This document shows, in pieces, positions 63,920 to 64,000 of a stretch of 64,000 bases of DNA. The translations under genes and the position numbers were made by a program. The notes under the pieces are model-generated. The model made no database searches. It saw only the letters and a list, made by a program, of their open reading frames with translations, and had not been told where the DNA came from. The DNA is from CAZTHK01 sp964613215 (lineage in GTDB: Bacteria; Krumholzibacteriota; Krumholzibacteriia; Krumholzibacteriales; CAZTHK01), in contig CAZTHK010000003.1 of assembly GCA_964613215.1 (NCBI GenBank), positions 1 through 64,000 of the forward strand, given 5' to 3'. Each line of letters starts with the position of its first letter. Within the stretch, counting starts at the first letter, position 1.

Positions 63920-64000
63920 AACTGGTTTTGAACTCGAATGTGATCATAGCAGCATTTGCTGCAAGAGGGCTCTGTAGACCGGCTTCCCGCAGCATGGTCC
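63916..64000 (+). CDS. PIN-domain toxin (VapC-like), cut by the window end
   Basis: Only 28 codons are visible: MKLVLNSNVIIAAFAARGLC, then RPASRSMV. This is the first PIN strand and helix. The first catalytic Asp of the usual LDTNV motif is Asn6 here, and Thr is Ser7. The nuclease may therefore be impaired, unless the rest of the protein compensates. Confidence 0.72.
   Translation, partial: MKLVLNSNVIIAAFAARGLCRPASRSMV

Larger units (their letters stand above)
62671..64000 (+). mobile_element. Integron gene-cassette array (three cassettes, last cut by window)
   Basis: Boundaries at core G^TTRRRY sites give cassette 1 (62671-63027, LapA protein), cassette 2 (63028-63629, RHH antitoxin + RelE) and cassette 3 (from 63630, RHH antitoxin + PIN). 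All genes read in one direction, and cassettes 2 and 3 carry their own promoters. The left cores of attC 1 and attC 2 (ACCTAAC, ATCTAAC) are the exact reverse complements of the cores starting their own cassettes (GTTAGGT, GTTAGAT). Confidence 0.72.

Noticed and set aside
1..64000. CRISPR arrays, tRNA and rRNA genes
   Set aside because: No regularly spaced direct repeats, cloverleaf-like segments or rRNA signatures were noticed on reading either strand; the dispersed ~118-bp repeat is not clustered with spacers.

Overview
The window looks like part of the chromosome of an uncultured Gram-negative bacterium. Lipoprotein, signal-peptide and outer-membrane barrel genes, cytoplasmic-membrane transporters and a giant secreted protein ending in a FlgD-Ig/sorting-type domain (NYPNPF near its end) point to the FCB superphylum or a related candidate phylum. 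That placement is inference; I saw no rRNA or tRNA gene to fix the phylum. Genes lie on both strands in short operons, and single-gene housekeeping functions alternate with decaying genes.

Layout. 1-5.5 kb: a PHP-domain protein (C-terminal half of a PolX polymerase), nicotinate phosphoribosyltransferase, a Cys-rich lipoprotein, GYD and LapA small proteins. 5.7-10.1 kb: an MFS transporter flanked by two copies of a ~118-bp structured intergenic repeat, a secreted TolB/CsgG-like barrel protein and a patatin phospholipase. 10.3-17.4 kb: a beta-mannosidase remnant, a three-PAS hybrid histidine kinase, an alcohol dehydrogenase/aldolase operon, then a gene graveyard holding a frameshifted secreted protein and a MEMO-family gene cut by a stop codon. 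17.5-31.6 kb: a DUF3857/transglutaminase pair (the second without its catalytic Cys), DUF192 with a prepilin-peptidase-like protein, a ClC protein lacking the gating glutamate, a glycosyltransferase, a PilZ-like protein, an AbgT transporter, a D-threonine aldolase-type enzyme and a HhH-GPD glycosylase.

31.8-52 kb is a cell-surface block. A GT39 glycosyltransferase is followed by a tightly packed five-gene operon: the ~2,660-residue secreted protein, an outer-membrane barrel/TPR protein, a membrane-bound PP2C phosphatase, a fused anti-sigma kinase + anti-sigma antagonist, and a GAF histidine kinase. A Wzz-Wzy-Wzz polysaccharide set follows. The arrangement suggests that partner-switching phosphorylation controls surface or polysaccharide output. 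52-62 kb: a secreted cyclophilin (third copy of the repeat in its 3' region), a PhzF protein, a probable small RNA with its own promoter and terminator, an S9 peptidase and a three-gene ABC-2 exporter.

62.2-64 kb (window end) is the most notable region: the left end of a chromosomal integron. A decayed integron-integrase C-terminus, in the same orientation as the cassettes ('inverted' arrangement), is followed by at least three gene cassettes: a LapA membrane protein, an RHH/RelE toxin-antitoxin pair, and an RHH/PIN pair. Two attC sites can be delimited. In both, the left 7-base core is the exact reverse complement of the core at the start of the same cassette, as expected for cassettes inserted as circles.
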